Source of the DNA: Linum tenue
Taxonomy: Eukaryota > Streptophyta > Magnoliopsida > Malpighiales > Linaceae
Direction of reading: 5' to 3'
DNA: 64,000 nucleotides
Assembly (NCBI GenBank): GCA_946122785.1
Contig: CAMGYJ010000008.1
Coordinates: 13,541,475 to 13,605,474, forward strand
Positions 32,250-43,496 of this stretch are shown piece by piece; within the stretch, counting starts at the first letter, position 1; each line of letters starts with the position of its first letter. The translations under genes and the position numbers were made by a program. The notes under the pieces were generated by a model that worked only from the letters and a program-made list of their open reading frames with translations, did no database searches and was not told where the DNA came from.

Positions 32250-33738
32250 GTTATTCCTTGTGGGAAGGGGAGAAGCGGTACCGCATGGAGACAAGCGGCA
32301 CCGCGGAGAGTTAAAACAGTACCGCGGATTTAAAAACGGTGCCGCGAGAGCCTGGTAAGCGGTACCGATTAATTAAAAATCATATCGGGCAAGTGACCAA
32401 AATTCACCCGGCCCAATGCGAGCGCCGACTGCGGCGGTTCCATGGATTAATATTTTTTGGCTATATCGGCGGTGTCGTTTAATTCAAAACGGTACCGCGA
32501 GTAAGCTCAACGATACCGCGGATTAGCAAACGACAGTGTTTAAATAAAAAAACAATGTCGCAAAAGAAAAAAACAAACGGAGCTGGTTGGGAAAGAAAAT
32601 GACACCGCAAGGCTGGAAGCGGAGTCGTTTAATATTAAAACGGTGTCGCGGGTAGAATCAAGCGGAGCTGTTTGGGAAAGGAAACGACATCGCGGGATCA
32701 TGAAACAATTCACGTAAAGTTCACGCGAAGCAGTTTGAGGAGCGAAAAGGTTGAGACACGCGGGATTTCACAACGGAGCAGTTGAGGAAGCGGTTCCACC
32801 GAGCGTGAAGACTACGAAGCAGTTTTTCGAATAAAAGCAGTGGAGCAAGGAGAGAGAAGGGACAACCAAAAATCAACACAGAACAACTCTGTCAAAACTT
32901 TACCTTTTCTCTGTAACTCCTTCGCGGAGCTCTCCTTCCAGGAAGGATCTCCATAGTTGTAGTCTTAGTCGTAGTCGCGGAGCTCTCCACAGGAATCTCC
33001 ATAGGAGTAGCGGTAGCGTAGATTCCTCAAAACTCAAACACCCTCGTTCGAACGTAGTTTGGAGAGGTGCGAACCGAATAACGGTTGTTTGATTAGAAGT
33101 CAAGGGTGTATCGATCAAATCAACGACGCCGACACCGGCGGCGGATATTTGACGATCTTCTTTGTTTTCTGTTCGATCGATCAAATCAACATCGCACGGC
33201 GGTGGATATTTGACGATCGTCATCGTTTTCAGAAGTCAGAGTTGCACCGATCAAATCAACGACGCCGACATTCGGTGGCGGATATTTGACGGTCACGTTG
33301 ATTTCACCATTCAGAGGTGCATCGATCAAATCAACACCGCCCGGTGGATATTTGACGATCGTCATCGATTTCAGCAAACAGCGGTGCGTCCGATCAAACG
33401 GCACCGCAAGAGTTTCCATCGCGAAACATCGAATCAACATCGCCGGGAACGAATTCGGCACCGGCGGTGGCATTTGGTTTTCTTGAGGAAACATTTTGGC
33501 ACACCTGGTGGGACTCGAACCCACAATCGTTTGATTAGAAGTCAAAGGTGTGTCGATCAAATCAACGACGCCGACACCGGCGGCGGCCATTTGACGATCG
33601 TCTTTGTTTCTGTTTTAATCGATCAAATCAACGGCGCCGACACCGGCGGCGGATATTTGACGATTTTTTGCTGACGTGTGTTTTGTGTTTTTCTTGAAAA
33701 CCGTGCGCAGTTAACACACGAGTTTCGCTAACGAAACA
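31724..33738 (+). mobile_element. LTR 9, 5'-truncated, with embedded extended PBS
   Basis: It begins inside the octamer region (ACGGTGTCGTAGGG), matching LTR 15 from about 53573. A first end (GGAAACA) is at 33493, then comes a 48-nt tRNA complement, then a second terminus, CTAACGAAACA, at 33738. This is the same composite end as in LTR 2. Confidence 0.75.
33497..33544 (+). other. Extended tRNA-Arg(UCU) complement (48 nt)
   Basis: Same sequence and end point as 6332-6379, between two alternative LTR ends. Confidence 0.75.
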
Positions 33739-33741
33739 TTT

Positions 33742-33759
33742 TGGCACGCCCAGTGGGAT
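33742..33759 (+). promoter_or_regulatory. Primer-binding site, tRNA-Arg(UCU)
   Basis: TGGCACGCCCAGTGGGAT lies three bases after the second LTR terminus and 20 bases before the B ORF start. Confidence 0.7.
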
Positions 33760-33779
33760 ACGTGTGTTTGAAGTGAAAT

Positions 33780-35195
33780 ATGGCTCTGCGGCATGGAAAA
33801 CACAACGTTGATCTTCCACAAGAATCTGGGAAGGTGGAGCATGTGGTCGGCATTGAAGTTGACCGAGCAGAGGAGGCAGATAGACATATCAGTTGGATGA
33901 AGGAGTGGCCACAATCCATGTCGAGCATCGATGGGCATGTTGCACTCCTGTCTCTTCGTCGATCTGTAGAGGAGTATTACCGGCAGGTAAATCTCTATTT
34001 TATCTCTTTAAATAAGCCTTGTGATTCTCTTGGAAGACATATGGATAAATTTTTTGAGATGATAGATGAACATGTATCCGGTATTGCCAATAAGGATTCA
34101 CTTAAACTTGTGGCTAAAACAGTGGCGTTAGGGGCTAGCAAATCTCATGTTGGTTCTCCTGTGAATACTATTGTTTTGAAGGACAGGAAAGTTAGAGCGG
34201 TCTTGCGAAAGCCGCAACAAAGAACAAAATTTAAACGTGTTCATAATAAGTTTCAGAAAATTAGGAAGAACAAGTGTGATATCTTGAAAGATGACAAATT
34301 TTACCACATTCTTCAATCTAAGCCGCTAGGGGGGCATGACATCCCAGCTCGTGGTAGATTGAAGAAGAAACAACATCGTGGGTGGCAAAGAAGTTTGCCA
34401 CACCCACCCTGCTCTAGGAAAAATCAGACAATGGTGTCCTCAAATACTCTTCGGTGTGGGGATGGTAACCACGTAGAAAAATCTAATGCCAACAAAGTTG
34501 GCGTGACTCAACAGGATCGTTCACGTAAATCATCCCCGAAGTTGTCATTGAGTGGACTGGGGGGCAAGTTCGGTCAAGCACGTCAGGGAGTTGCAACACT
34601 AGTGCTTATGAGGAACAAGTCTGCCATGAGTGGCGGATTGGGGGGCAAGTACCATGGCCAACAAACTCCAGTCTCACGTAAGAGTTCAAAAGATGCAGAG
34701 TTGTTGTGTGATAGGTGCAAAGATCATGGTCGTGGTAAACAAAATACCAACACACGTGTTGATGGAGCTCGTAAGTCTCGGTGCTCAAAATCCCCACAAC
34801 ATTGTAAGAGGGTACAACTGACCAAACCGGACCAGTCTGAGCAGGCAATGCGGCATGGTCGACTTGGCAAGACGAAGATGCCAAAAAATGTCAATGTCTT
34901 GCCGAGAGCAAAGAACACTAGTGATTTTTCATGCTATCGACCGAAAGTGATGGCTGAGGTGAAGCCAAATCGAGCTCGTGGGATTTCGAACAAAGATGTT
35001 CGAGCTAGACGAGTTGAAAAGTTGAATTCCAACACCGACTTCAAACATTCTCAGTTGTGTGTGAAGCCACCTGTGACGAGTCAGGGTGTTCACGGAGGGC
35101 TTGTTTGGTTTGATCCGTGGAGTTGGCAGTGGGTGTGTACTTTTGGCAGGATGGTTTATGCCAAAGCCAACCCTGTTTTGTTTGGCTACTATTAA
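33780..35195 (+). CDS. B-type Gag-derived protein of non-autonomous LTR element
   Basis: 471 residues, starting at an ATG 20 bases after the PBS. The N-terminus (MALRHGKHNVDLPQES) resembles that of the large Gag. A helical, probably coiled-coil region lies at about 40-100, with RQVNLYFISLNK matching the Gag and A-type EVN..FD.L block. A basic stretch lies at about 135-170. A GGHDIPARGRLKKKQHRGW...LPHPPC block at about 183-211 matches the Gag zinc-knuckle region, and an LCDRC pair is at about 310-313. The tail is GGLVWFDPWSWQWVCTFG. No capsid-type core, protease or polymerase is present. Likely roles are RNA binding or partnering with Gag, by inference. This copy has Leu where the other B copies have Pro (VATLV against VATPV). 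Confidence 0.75.
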   Translation: MALRHGKHNVDLPQESGKVEHVVGIEVDRAEEADRHISWMKEWPQSMSSIDGHVALLSLRRSVEEYYRQVNLYFISLNKPCDSLGRHMDKFFEMIDEHVSGIANKDSLKLVAKTVALGASKSHVGSPVNTIVLKDRKVRAVLRKPQQRTKFKRVHNKFQKIRKNKCDILKDDKFYHILQSKPLGGHDIPARGRLKKKQHRGWQRSLPHPPCSRKNQTMVSSNTLRCGDGNHVEKSNANKVGVTQQDRSRKSSPKLSLSGLGGKFGQARQGVATLVLMRNKSAMSGGLGGKYHGQQTPVSRKSSKDAELLCDRCKDHGRGKQNTNTRVDGARKSRCSKSPQHCKRVQLTKPDQSEQAMRHGRLGKTKMPKNVNVLPRAKNTSDFSCYRPKVMAEVKPNRARGISNKDVRARRVEKLNSNTDFKHSQLCVKPPVTSQGVHGGLVWFDPWSWQWVCTFGRMVYAKANPVLFGYY

Positions 35196-36289
35196 AATAA
35201 ATATTGTGGCCAATTTAGACCACGTGATATATATATATATTAAAAGGTAAAAAAAATAATAATTAAATAGTTGTTCGCGGAGGTGTAAGGTCGAGCAGCG
35301 TTGATGGAGTTCTAAATTGCTCTGACCGCAATACAGCGTTGGTGTCAAATTTTGACCCATACAACATTGTTGTTTACCGCGGCTTTGCAAGTTCAGGCCG
35401 CCAGCAACTGGGCAGGGCCGTAGCGTTGACCTAAATATATCACAGGTCAAGCATCACTGTCACCTACTGCAGTAATGTTTAAGAAAAAAAAAGCAGGAAG
35501 AGCGGCCGAGCAACTTTGTGAAGCTTACCGCAACATTGCGGAAAAAGAAAAAAAAATTGCTTCTATGTGGCCGAGTAAATCTCTGTTTAGAACAAACAGC
35601 GCTGCAGAGCTGTTCTGTTCATGCACGACTTCTAAGGCAGAGTTGTGCGGCTGCAAGATTGAAAAAGAAAAAAATTGTGCATGCAGCGCTGTTGCTAGCA
35701 GCTCTGATATAAAAAAAAAAGAGGGTGCTCAGCGCTGCCTACGTTGCTAGCAGCCATGAGAATGAAAAAAAAATTCTCTCTGCCGCTGTTTCCAAGCAGC
35801 TCTAGCGGAAAATAAAAAAAAAATTAAATTAAATAAAAAGAGGGCCGCTAACAGCCCTGGTAAAAAAAAGGGGAATCAGTGCTGCCGCAAACAGCTCTGG
35901 CGGAAATAAAATAAAAAAAAAACAAAATAGGAGGGCGGCCAAAACAGCGCTGCGAGAGAAAAGAAAAAAAAGGGAATCAGCGCTGCGGCCAAACAGCTCT
36001 GGCGGGGCAGAAAAAAAAATTTATTAATAATAAATTAAAAAAAAGGGCCGCCTAACAGCCCTGATATTTAAAAAAAAAATTTAATTAATAGAGGCAGCGC
36101 TGATGGAGAGTTCTAATATAAAAAAAAAATGCAGTGCTGGTGAAAAAAAAAACTTATAAAAAAACAAAAGATCAAGACATTGCTGCCGTGGGTGCAGCCT
36201 TGCAGTAGAATTGCATGCCACTTTCACTGGCTCTTGCCAAAATCACCTTTGGCAAAACGTGATTTGTGGATTTTCTTGGTAAAGTTGAT
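35196..36289 (+). other. 3' non-coding region of B element
   Basis: An imperfect GTGG...CCAC hairpin lies at 35206-35223. The first 500 bp carry CAGCGTTG, CAACATTG and GCAGCGCTG cores, then A runs alternate with CAGCCCTG, CAGCTCTGGCGG and CAGCGCTG. Nearly identical to 39766-40859 and 52321-53413. No gene is supported; the short frames are Lys-rich by composition. Confidence 0.75.
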
Positions 36290-36381
36290 TTAATTTTAGG
36301 TGGTATAAGTTGTAACAACAATTTGGTTCATAATTCTTATAAACCAAATTGTGGGGGGCATTTGTTGACACCTAAAATTAA
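36290..36381 (+). promoter_or_regulatory. Polypurine tract with conserved inverted repeat
   Basis: TTAATTTTAGGTG pairs with CACCTAAAATTAA across the PPT. The inner stem ACAATTTGGTT/AACCAAATTGT is intact. Confidence 0.75.
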
Positions 36382-38308
36382 TTCGGCCGGAATTAAATGC
36401 CGTATTAATTAGTCTCGGCATTTAAGTCGATACCGCGGGTAAAAACGGTGTCGTAGGGAGTCGAGCGGTGTCGCGGGAAACAAAAAACGGTACCGCAAGT
36501 AAGCCCAGCGGTACCGCAACATTGGAAACGACACCGCTTGCCGAAAATAAAAAAGGGTCGTGCGTTGAATGGGGTTGGAGGAGGAGTTTTGATTATTTGC
36601 TTATTATTTTTTATTCCTTGGGAGAAGCGGCACCGCGGGGAGTTAAAACGGTACCGCAAGGAAGCTCAGCGGTACCGCGGTACTGGAAACGATACCGAAA
36701 ATCAAAAGGGGGCCGCGCGGTTAGTAGGGTATTGGAAAAGGAGTGTTGTTTTTAATTAATTAATATTTTTGTTCCTTGTTGGTGGAGAGTTAAAAACGGT
36801 ACCGCGAGTAATCCCAACGGTACCGTGGATAGGCAAACGACAGTGTTTAAAATAACAAACAATGTCGCAAAAAGGAAAAACAATCGGAGCTGTGGTGGCG
36901 CTAGCGATGTCGTTGGCCATAGCTAGTGATGGCCAGATTAATTAATTAATGTTTTAATGACTTTTTAGCACGGTGGCGTTTAGTTGAAAACGATGCCGCA
37001 AGAGGAAGAAACGACACCGCGGGACAAGGAAATAGCGTTGTTTAACTAAGAACGACGCCGGGGTGAGAGTTTTGACGGTGAGTTAACAATGAGGGCTGAT
37101 TTAATAAATCAGTATTTTAGACGGTGTCGTTTAATGAAAAGCGATGTCGCGGAAAAGTAAAACGACATCGCGATAGTGGTAAGAGTGCGCCGAAGGCTGC
37201 CCGCCAAGCCTAACGACGTCGCAAGAGTATAGAACGCGTTGTTTGATGGACTAATAATGTCGTTGGTTAAACCGGGTCGGGGCAGTTGAGTTGGATCATA
37301 AAACGACATCGGTTGGTGAAAGGCGATGCCGTGGTATTGGTGAAACATCATCGTTACATGGACAAGGTGGTAAGTCGTTTCGCCAAGTTTCTGCAAAGCA
37401 GGAGCGGTTTCGAGGGCACGTGATTAGCACGCAACAAGGAGGAAGTTACCTGCACGGTTGACAGGAATGAAGAAGTGGGAGACAAAGGCGCGAAGGCAGT
37501 TACTACGACTGCGGGGAGAAGAGCGAAGTATAAACAACAGGAAGAGAGAGAAGCTCGGGACGGCAAAATCAAATCACAACTGCACCATTGCAGAATTATC
37601 CTTTTTCTCTCTAGTTTCGTAGAACCGCTCTGTCAAAGAACTCCTTTGCAGAGTCGTAGATCGTAGCTTGTAGTCGTAGTCGCGGAGCTCTCCAGAGGAA
37701 CCTCCATAGGAGTAGAGGTAACGTAACTTAGAACACTCCTGGTTCGATTTTCTGTTTATTCGAACACCCTCGTTCGAACGTAGTTTGGAGAGGTGTTGAA
37801 CCGAATAACAGTTGTTTGATTAGAAGTCAAAGGTGTATCGATCAAATCAACGACGCCGACACCGGCGGCGGCCATTTGACGATCGTCTTTGTTTCTATTT
37901 TAATCGATCAAATCAACGGCGCCGACACCGGCGGAGCTCTCCACAGGAATCTCCATAGGAGTAGCGGTAGCGTAGATTCCTCAAAAACTCAAACACCCTC
38001 GTTCGAACGTAGTTTGGAGAGGTGCGAACCGTAGTCACGGTCGCGTTGGTTAGAAGTCAGAGGTGCATCGATCAAATCAACACCGCCCGGTGGTGGATAT
38101 TTGACGGTCACGTTGATTTCACCATTCAGAGGTGCATCGATCAAATCAACACCGCCCGGTGGATATTTGACGATCGTCATCGAATTCAGCAAGCAGCGGT
38201 GCATCCGATCAAACGGCACCGCAAGAGTTTCCATCGCGAAACATCAAATCAACATCGCCGGAAACGAATTCGGCACCGGCGGTGGCATTTGGTTTTTGCG
38301 AGGAAACA
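36363..38308 (+). mobile_element. LTR 10, chimera of small- and large-element LTRs
   Basis: 36363-36740 matches the B-type LTR (as 8936-9310). About 36741-37932 matches the large-element LTR (compare 20248-20830 inverted and 27090-27872 inverted). About 37933-38308 is an A-type LTR end. The region AGCTCTCCA...GTTCGAACGTAGTTTGG therefore occurs twice (about 37683 and 37934). Two switches between templates are needed to explain it. Confidence 0.75.
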
Positions 38309-38311
38309 TTT

Positions 38312-38329
38312 TGGCACACCTGGTGGGAC
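38312..38329 (+). promoter_or_regulatory. Primer-binding site, tRNA-Arg(UCU)
   Basis: TGGCACACCTGGTGGGAC lies three bases after the LTR end and 20 bases before the B ORF. Confidence 0.75.
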
Positions 38330-38349
38330 CCGTGTGTTTGAAGTGAAAT

Positions 38350-39765
38350 ATGGCTCTGCGGCATGGAAAACACAACGTTGATCTTCCACAAGAATCTGGG
38401 AAGGTGGAGCATGTGGTCGGCATTGAAGTTGACCGAGCAGAGGAGGCAGATAGACATATCAGTTGGATGAAGGAGTGGCCACAATCCATGTCGAGCATCG
38501 ATGGGCATGTTGCACTCCTGTCTCTTCGTCGATCTGTAGAGGAGTATTACCGGCAGGTAAATCTCTATTTTATCTCTTTAAATAAGCCTTGTGATTCTCT
38601 TGGAAGACATATGGATAAATTTTTTGAGATGATAGATGAACATGTATCCGGTATTGCCAATAAGGATTCACTTAAACTTGTGGCTAAAACAGTGGCGTTA
38701 GGGGCTAGCAAATCTCATGTTGGTTCTCCTGTGAATACTATTGTTTTGAAGGACAGGAAAGTTAGAGCGGTCTTGCGAAAGCCGCAACAAAGAACAAAAT
38801 TTAAACGTGTTCATAATAAGTTTCAGAAAATTAGGAAGAACAAGTGTGATATCTTGAAAGATGACAAATTTTACCACATTCTTCAATCTAAGCCGCTAGG
38901 GGGGCATGACATCCCAGCTCGTGGTAGATTGAAGAAGAAACAACATCGTGGGTGGCAAAGAAGTTTGCCACACCCACCCTGCTCTAGGAAAAATCAGACA
39001 ATGGTTTCCTCAAATACTCTTCGGTGTGGGGATGGTAACCACGTAGAAAAATCTAATGCCAACAAAGTTGGCGTGACTCAACAGGATCGTTCACGTAAAT
39101 CATCCCCGAAGTTGTCATTGAGTGGACTGGGGGGCAAGTTCGGTCAAGCACGTCAGGGAGTTGCAACACCAGTGCTTATGAGGAACAAGTCTGCCATGAG
39201 TGGCGGATTGGGGGGCAAGTACCATGGCCAACAAACTCCAGTCTCACGTAAGAGTTCAAAAGATGCAGAGTTGTTGTGTGATAGGTGCAAAGATCATGGT
39301 CGTGGTAAACAAAATACCAACACACGTGTTGATGGAGCTCGTAAGTCTCGGTGCTCAAAATCCCCACAACATTGTAAGAGGGTACAGCTGACCAAACCGG
39401 ACCAGTCTGAGCAGGCAATGCGGCATGGTCGACTTGGCAAGACGAAGATGCCAAAAAATGTCAATGTCTTGCCGAGAGCAAAGAACACTAGTGATTTTTC
39501 ATGCTATCGACCGAAAGTGATGGCTGAGGTGAAGCCAAATCGAGCTCGTGGGATTTCGAACAAAGATGTTCGAGCTAGACGAGTTGAAAAGTTGAATTCC
39601 AACACCGACTTCAAACATTCTCAGTTGTGTGTGAAGCCACCTGTGACGAGTCAGGGTGTTCACGGAGGGCTTGTTTGGTTTGATCCGTGGAGTTGGCAGT
39701 GGGTGTGTACTTTTGGCAGGATGGTTTATGCCAAAGCCAACCCTGTTTTGTTTGGCTACTATTAA
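38350..39765 (+). CDS. B-type Gag-derived protein (second copy)
   Basis: 471 residues from the ATG, the same protein as at 33780 except Pro in VATPV. It has the same coiled coil, zinc-knuckle-like block, LCDRC pair and Trp-rich tail. Together with the copy upstream it forms a tandem repeat with period 4570 bp (ORF, 3' region, LTR). It lies behind a complete LTR and a normal PBS, so it is among the copies most likely to be expressed. Confidence 0.75.
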   Translation: MALRHGKHNVDLPQESGKVEHVVGIEVDRAEEADRHISWMKEWPQSMSSIDGHVALLSLRRSVEEYYRQVNLYFISLNKPCDSLGRHMDKFFEMIDEHVSGIANKDSLKLVAKTVALGASKSHVGSPVNTIVLKDRKVRAVLRKPQQRTKFKRVHNKFQKIRKNKCDILKDDKFYHILQSKPLGGHDIPARGRLKKKQHRGWQRSLPHPPCSRKNQTMVSSNTLRCGDGNHVEKSNANKVGVTQQDRSRKSSPKLSLSGLGGKFGQARQGVATPVLMRNKSAMSGGLGGKYHGQQTPVSRKSSKDAELLCDRCKDHGRGKQNTNTRVDGARKSRCSKSPQHCKRVQLTKPDQSEQAMRHGRLGKTKMPKNVNVLPRAKNTSDFSCYRPKVMAEVKPNRARGISNKDVRARRVEKLNSNTDFKHSQLCVKPPVTSQGVHGGLVWFDPWSWQWVCTFGRMVYAKANPVLFGYY

Positions 39766-40859
39766 AATAAATATTGTGGCCAATTTAGACCACGTGATAT
39801 ATATATATATTAAAAGGTAAAAAAAATAATAATTAAATAGTTGTTCGCGGAGGTGTAAGGTCGAGCAGCGTTGATGGAGTTCTAAATTGCTCTGACCGCA
39901 ATACAGCGTTGGTGTCAAATTTTGACCCATACAACATTGTTGTTTACCGCGGCTTTGCAAGTTCAGGCCGCCAGCAACTGGGCAGGGCCGTAGCGTTGAC
40001 CTAAATATATCACAGGTCAAGCATCACTGTCACCTACTGCAGTAATGTTTAAGAAAAAAAAAGCAGGAAGAGCGGCCGAGCAACTTTGTGAAGCTTACCG
40101 CAACATTGCGGAAAAAGAAAAAAAAATTGCTTCTATGTGGCCGAGTAAATCTCTGTTTAGAACAAACAGCGCTGCAGAGCTGTTCTGTTCATGCACGACT
40201 TCTAAGGCAGAGTTGTGCGGCTGCAAGATTGAAAAAGAAAAAAAATTGTGCATGCAGCGCTGTTGCTAGCAGCTCTGATATAAAAAAAAAAGAGGGTGCT
40301 CAGCGCTGCCTACGTTGCTAGCAGCCATGAGAATGAAAAAAAAATTCTCTCTGCCGCTGTTTCCAAGCAGCTCTAGCGGAAAATAAAAAAAAAATTAAAT
40401 TAAATAAAAAGAGGGCCGCTAACAGCCCTGGTAAAAAAAAGGGGAATCAGTGCTGCCGCAAACAGCTCTGGCGGAAATAAAATAAAAAAAAAACAAAATA
40501 GGAGGGCGGCCAAAACAGCGCTGCGAGAGAAAAGAAAAAAAAGGGAATCAGCGCTGCGGCCAAACAGCTCTGGCGGGGCAGAAAAAAAAATTTATTAATA
40601 ATAAATTAAAAAAAAGGGCCGCCTAACAGCCCTGATATTTAAAAAAAAAATTTAATTAATAGAGGCAGCGCTGATGGAGAGTTCTAATATAAAAAAAAAT
40701 GCAGTGCTGGTGAAAAAAAAAACTTATAAAAAAACAAAAGATCAAGACATTGCTGCCGTGGGTGCAGCCTTGCAGTAGAATTGCATGCCACTTTCACTGG
40801 CTCTTGCCAAAATCACCTTTGGCAAAACGTGATTTGTGGATTTTCTTGGTAAAGTTGAT
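39766..40859 (+). other. 3' non-coding region of B element (second copy)
   Basis: Same content as 35196-36289 with small changes in A-run length. Confidence 0.75.
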
Positions 40860-40951
40860 TTAATTTTAGGTGGTATAAGTTGTAACAACAATTTGGTTCA
40901 TAATTCTTATAAACCAAATTGTGGGGGGCATTTGTTGACACCTAAAATTAA
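40860..40951 (+). promoter_or_regulatory. Polypurine tract with conserved inverted repeat
   Basis: Same as at 36290-36381, in front of LTR 11. Confidence 0.75.
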
Positions 40952-42549
40952 TTCGGCCGGAATTAAATGCCGTATTAATTAGTCTCGGCATTTAAGTCGA
41001 TACCGCGGGTAAAAACGGTGTCGTAGGGAGTCGAGCGGTGTCGCGGGAAACAAAAAACGGTACCGCAAGTAAGCCCAGCGGTACCGCAACATTGGAAACG
41101 ACACCGCTTGCCGAAAATAAAAAAGGGTCGTGCGTTTAATGGGGTTGGAGGAGGAGTTTTGATTATTTGATTATTATTTTTTATTCCTTGGGAGAAGCGG
41201 CACCGCGGGGAGTTAAAACGGTACCGCAAGGAAGCTCAGCGGTACCGCGGTACTGGAAACGATACCGAAAATCAAAAGGGGGCCGCGCGGTTAGTAGGGT
41301 ATTGGAAAAGGAGTTTTGTTTATAATTAATTATTGTTATTTTTATTCCTTGTTGGATGGGGAGAAGCGGTACCGCGGAGAGCTAAAACGGTGCCGCGGAA
41401 TTAAAAGCGGTACCGCAAGGAAGCTCAGCGGTACCGCGACAAAAAACAACACTGCCGGAAAATAAGATGGGGCCGCGCATTTAGTTGGTGTTGGAGAAGG
41501 AGTTTTGTTTACAATTAATTAATATTTTTTTTCCTTGTTGGAAGGGGAAAATCGGTACCGCATGGAGATAAGCGGCATCGCGGAGAGTTAAAACGGTACC
41601 GCGGATTTAAAAACGATGCCGCGAGAGCCTGGTAAGCGGTACCGATTAAATAAATAAAAAACCATATTGGGTAAGTGACCAAAATTCGCCAGCCCAATGC
41701 GAGTGCAGACTCGCGGCGGTTCCATGAATTGATATTTTTTGGTTATGTTAGCGGTGTCGTTTAATTAAAAACGGTACCGCGAGCAAGCCCAACGGTACCG
41801 CTATACTAGCAAACGACAGTGTTTAATAATAAACAGTGTCGCGGAAGAAAAAAACAAACGGAGCTGTTTGGGAAAGGAAACGACATCGCAGGATCATGAA
41901 AACAACTCACGTAAAGTTCACGCGAAGCAGTTTGAGGAGCGAAGCGGTTGAGACACGTGGGATTTCACAACGGAGCAGTTGAGGAAGCGGTTCCACCGAG
42001 CGTGAAGACTACGAAGCAGTTTTTCGAATAAAAGCAGTGGAGCAAGGAGAGAGAAAGGAGAACCAAATCAACACAGAAACACATCTGTCAAACTTTACCT
42101 TTTCCCTGTAACTCCTTCGCGGAGCTCTCCTTCCAGGAAGGATCTCCATAGTTGTAGTCTTAGTCGTAGTCGCGGAGCTCTCCACAGGAATCTCCATAGG
42201 AGTAGCGGTAGCGTAGATTCCTCAAAAACTCAAACACCCTCGTTCGAACGTAGTTTGGAGAGGTGCGAACCGTAGTCACGGTCGCGTTGGTTAGAAGTCA
42301 GAGGTGCATCGATCAAATCAACACCGCCCGGTGGTGGATATTTGACGGTCACGTTGATTTCACCATTCAGAGGTGCATCGATCAAATCAACACCGCCCGG
42401 TGGATATTTGACGATCGTCATCGAATTCAGCAAGCAGCGGTGCATTCGATCAAACGGCACCGCAAGAGTTTCCATCGTGAAACATCAAATCAACATCGCC
42501 GGAAACGAATTCGGCACCGGCGGTGGCATTTGGTTTTTGCGAGGAAACA
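40933..42549 (+). mobile_element. LTR 11, B/A recombinant
   Basis: It starts TGTTGACACC and ends GGAAACA, about 1617 bp. The first about 470 bp match the B-type LTR. From about 41405 (AAAAGCGGTACCGCAAGG) it matches the A-type LTR 8 from about 30470. The switch lies in the octamer region, where the two types are similar. Confidence 0.8.
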
Positions 42550-42552
42550 TTT

Positions 42553-42570
42553 TGGCACGCCCGATGGGAT
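42553..42570 (+). promoter_or_regulatory. Primer-binding site, tRNA-Arg(UCU)
   Basis: TGGCACGCCCGATGGGAT lies three bases after the LTR end. Confidence 0.75.
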
Positions 42571-42590
42571 CCGTGTGTTTGAAGTGAAAT

Positions 42591-43496
42591 ATGGCTCTGC
42601 GGCATGGAAAACACAACGTTGATCTTCCACAAGAATCTGAGAAGGCGGAGCATGTGGTCGGCATTGAAGTTGACCGAGCAGAGGAGGCAGATAGACATAT
42701 CGGTTGGATGAAGGAGTGGCCACAATCCATGTCGAGCATCGATGGGCATGTTGCACTCCTGTCTCTTCGTCGAGCTGTAGAGGAGTATTACCGGCAGGTA
42801 AATCTCTATTTTATCTCTTTAAATAAGCCTTGTGATTCTCTTGGAAGACAAATGGATAAATTTTTTGAGATGATAGATGAACATGTATCCGGTATTGCCA
42901 ATAAGGATTCACTTAAACTTGTGGCTAAAACAGTGGCGTTAGGGGCCAGCAATTCTCATGTTGGTTCTCCTGTGAACACTATTGTTTTGAAGGACTGGAA
43001 AGTTAGAGCGGTCTTGCGAAAGCCACAACAAAGAACAAAATTTAAACGTGTTTATAATAAGTTTCATAAAATTAGGAAGAACAACTGTGATATCTTGAAA
43101 GATGACAAATTTTACAATGTTGTTCAACCTAAGCCGCTCGGGGGGCATGCCATCCCATCTCGTGGTAGATTGAAGGAGAAACAACACCGTAAGTGGCAAA
43201 TAAGTTTGCCACATCCACCTTGTTCTAGGAAAAGTCAAACTAGGGTCACCACAGACACTACTCAAGATGGAGGTGGTGATCACGTGAAAAAACTCAATGC
43301 TGCGAAAGTTGGTATTGCTCAACCGATTCCTTCGTGTAAATTGTCACCAAAGGCTCCACTGAGTGAAAAGGGGGGCAAGTTTAATCGAGCCCGACATAGG
43401 GTTGCCACACCAGTGCTGGCTGGGAACAAATCCATGAGTGGTGGTCTGGGGGGCAAGGCCAAATACCACCGCCGGCGTGCCAAACGACGATGTTGA
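42591..43496 (+). pseudogene. B-type variant ORF, 3'-truncated
   Basis: It starts at ATG like the other B copies but differs at several residues (QMDKFFEM, KDWKVRAV, NVVQPKPLGGHAIPSRGRL). It contains the coiled coil and zinc-knuckle-like block. At about 43463, after GGLGGKA, it runs into an inverted LTR and stops 11 codons later at 43496. The Cys pair and Trp-rich tail are lost. Its 3' counterpart is the fragment at 12549-13390. Confidence 0.7.

Noticed and set aside
34929..35450. 173-codon minus-strand frame at the end of B elements
   Set aside because: It overlaps the B ORF end and the 3' region, is identical in three copies only because the DNA is, and shows no recognisable domain.
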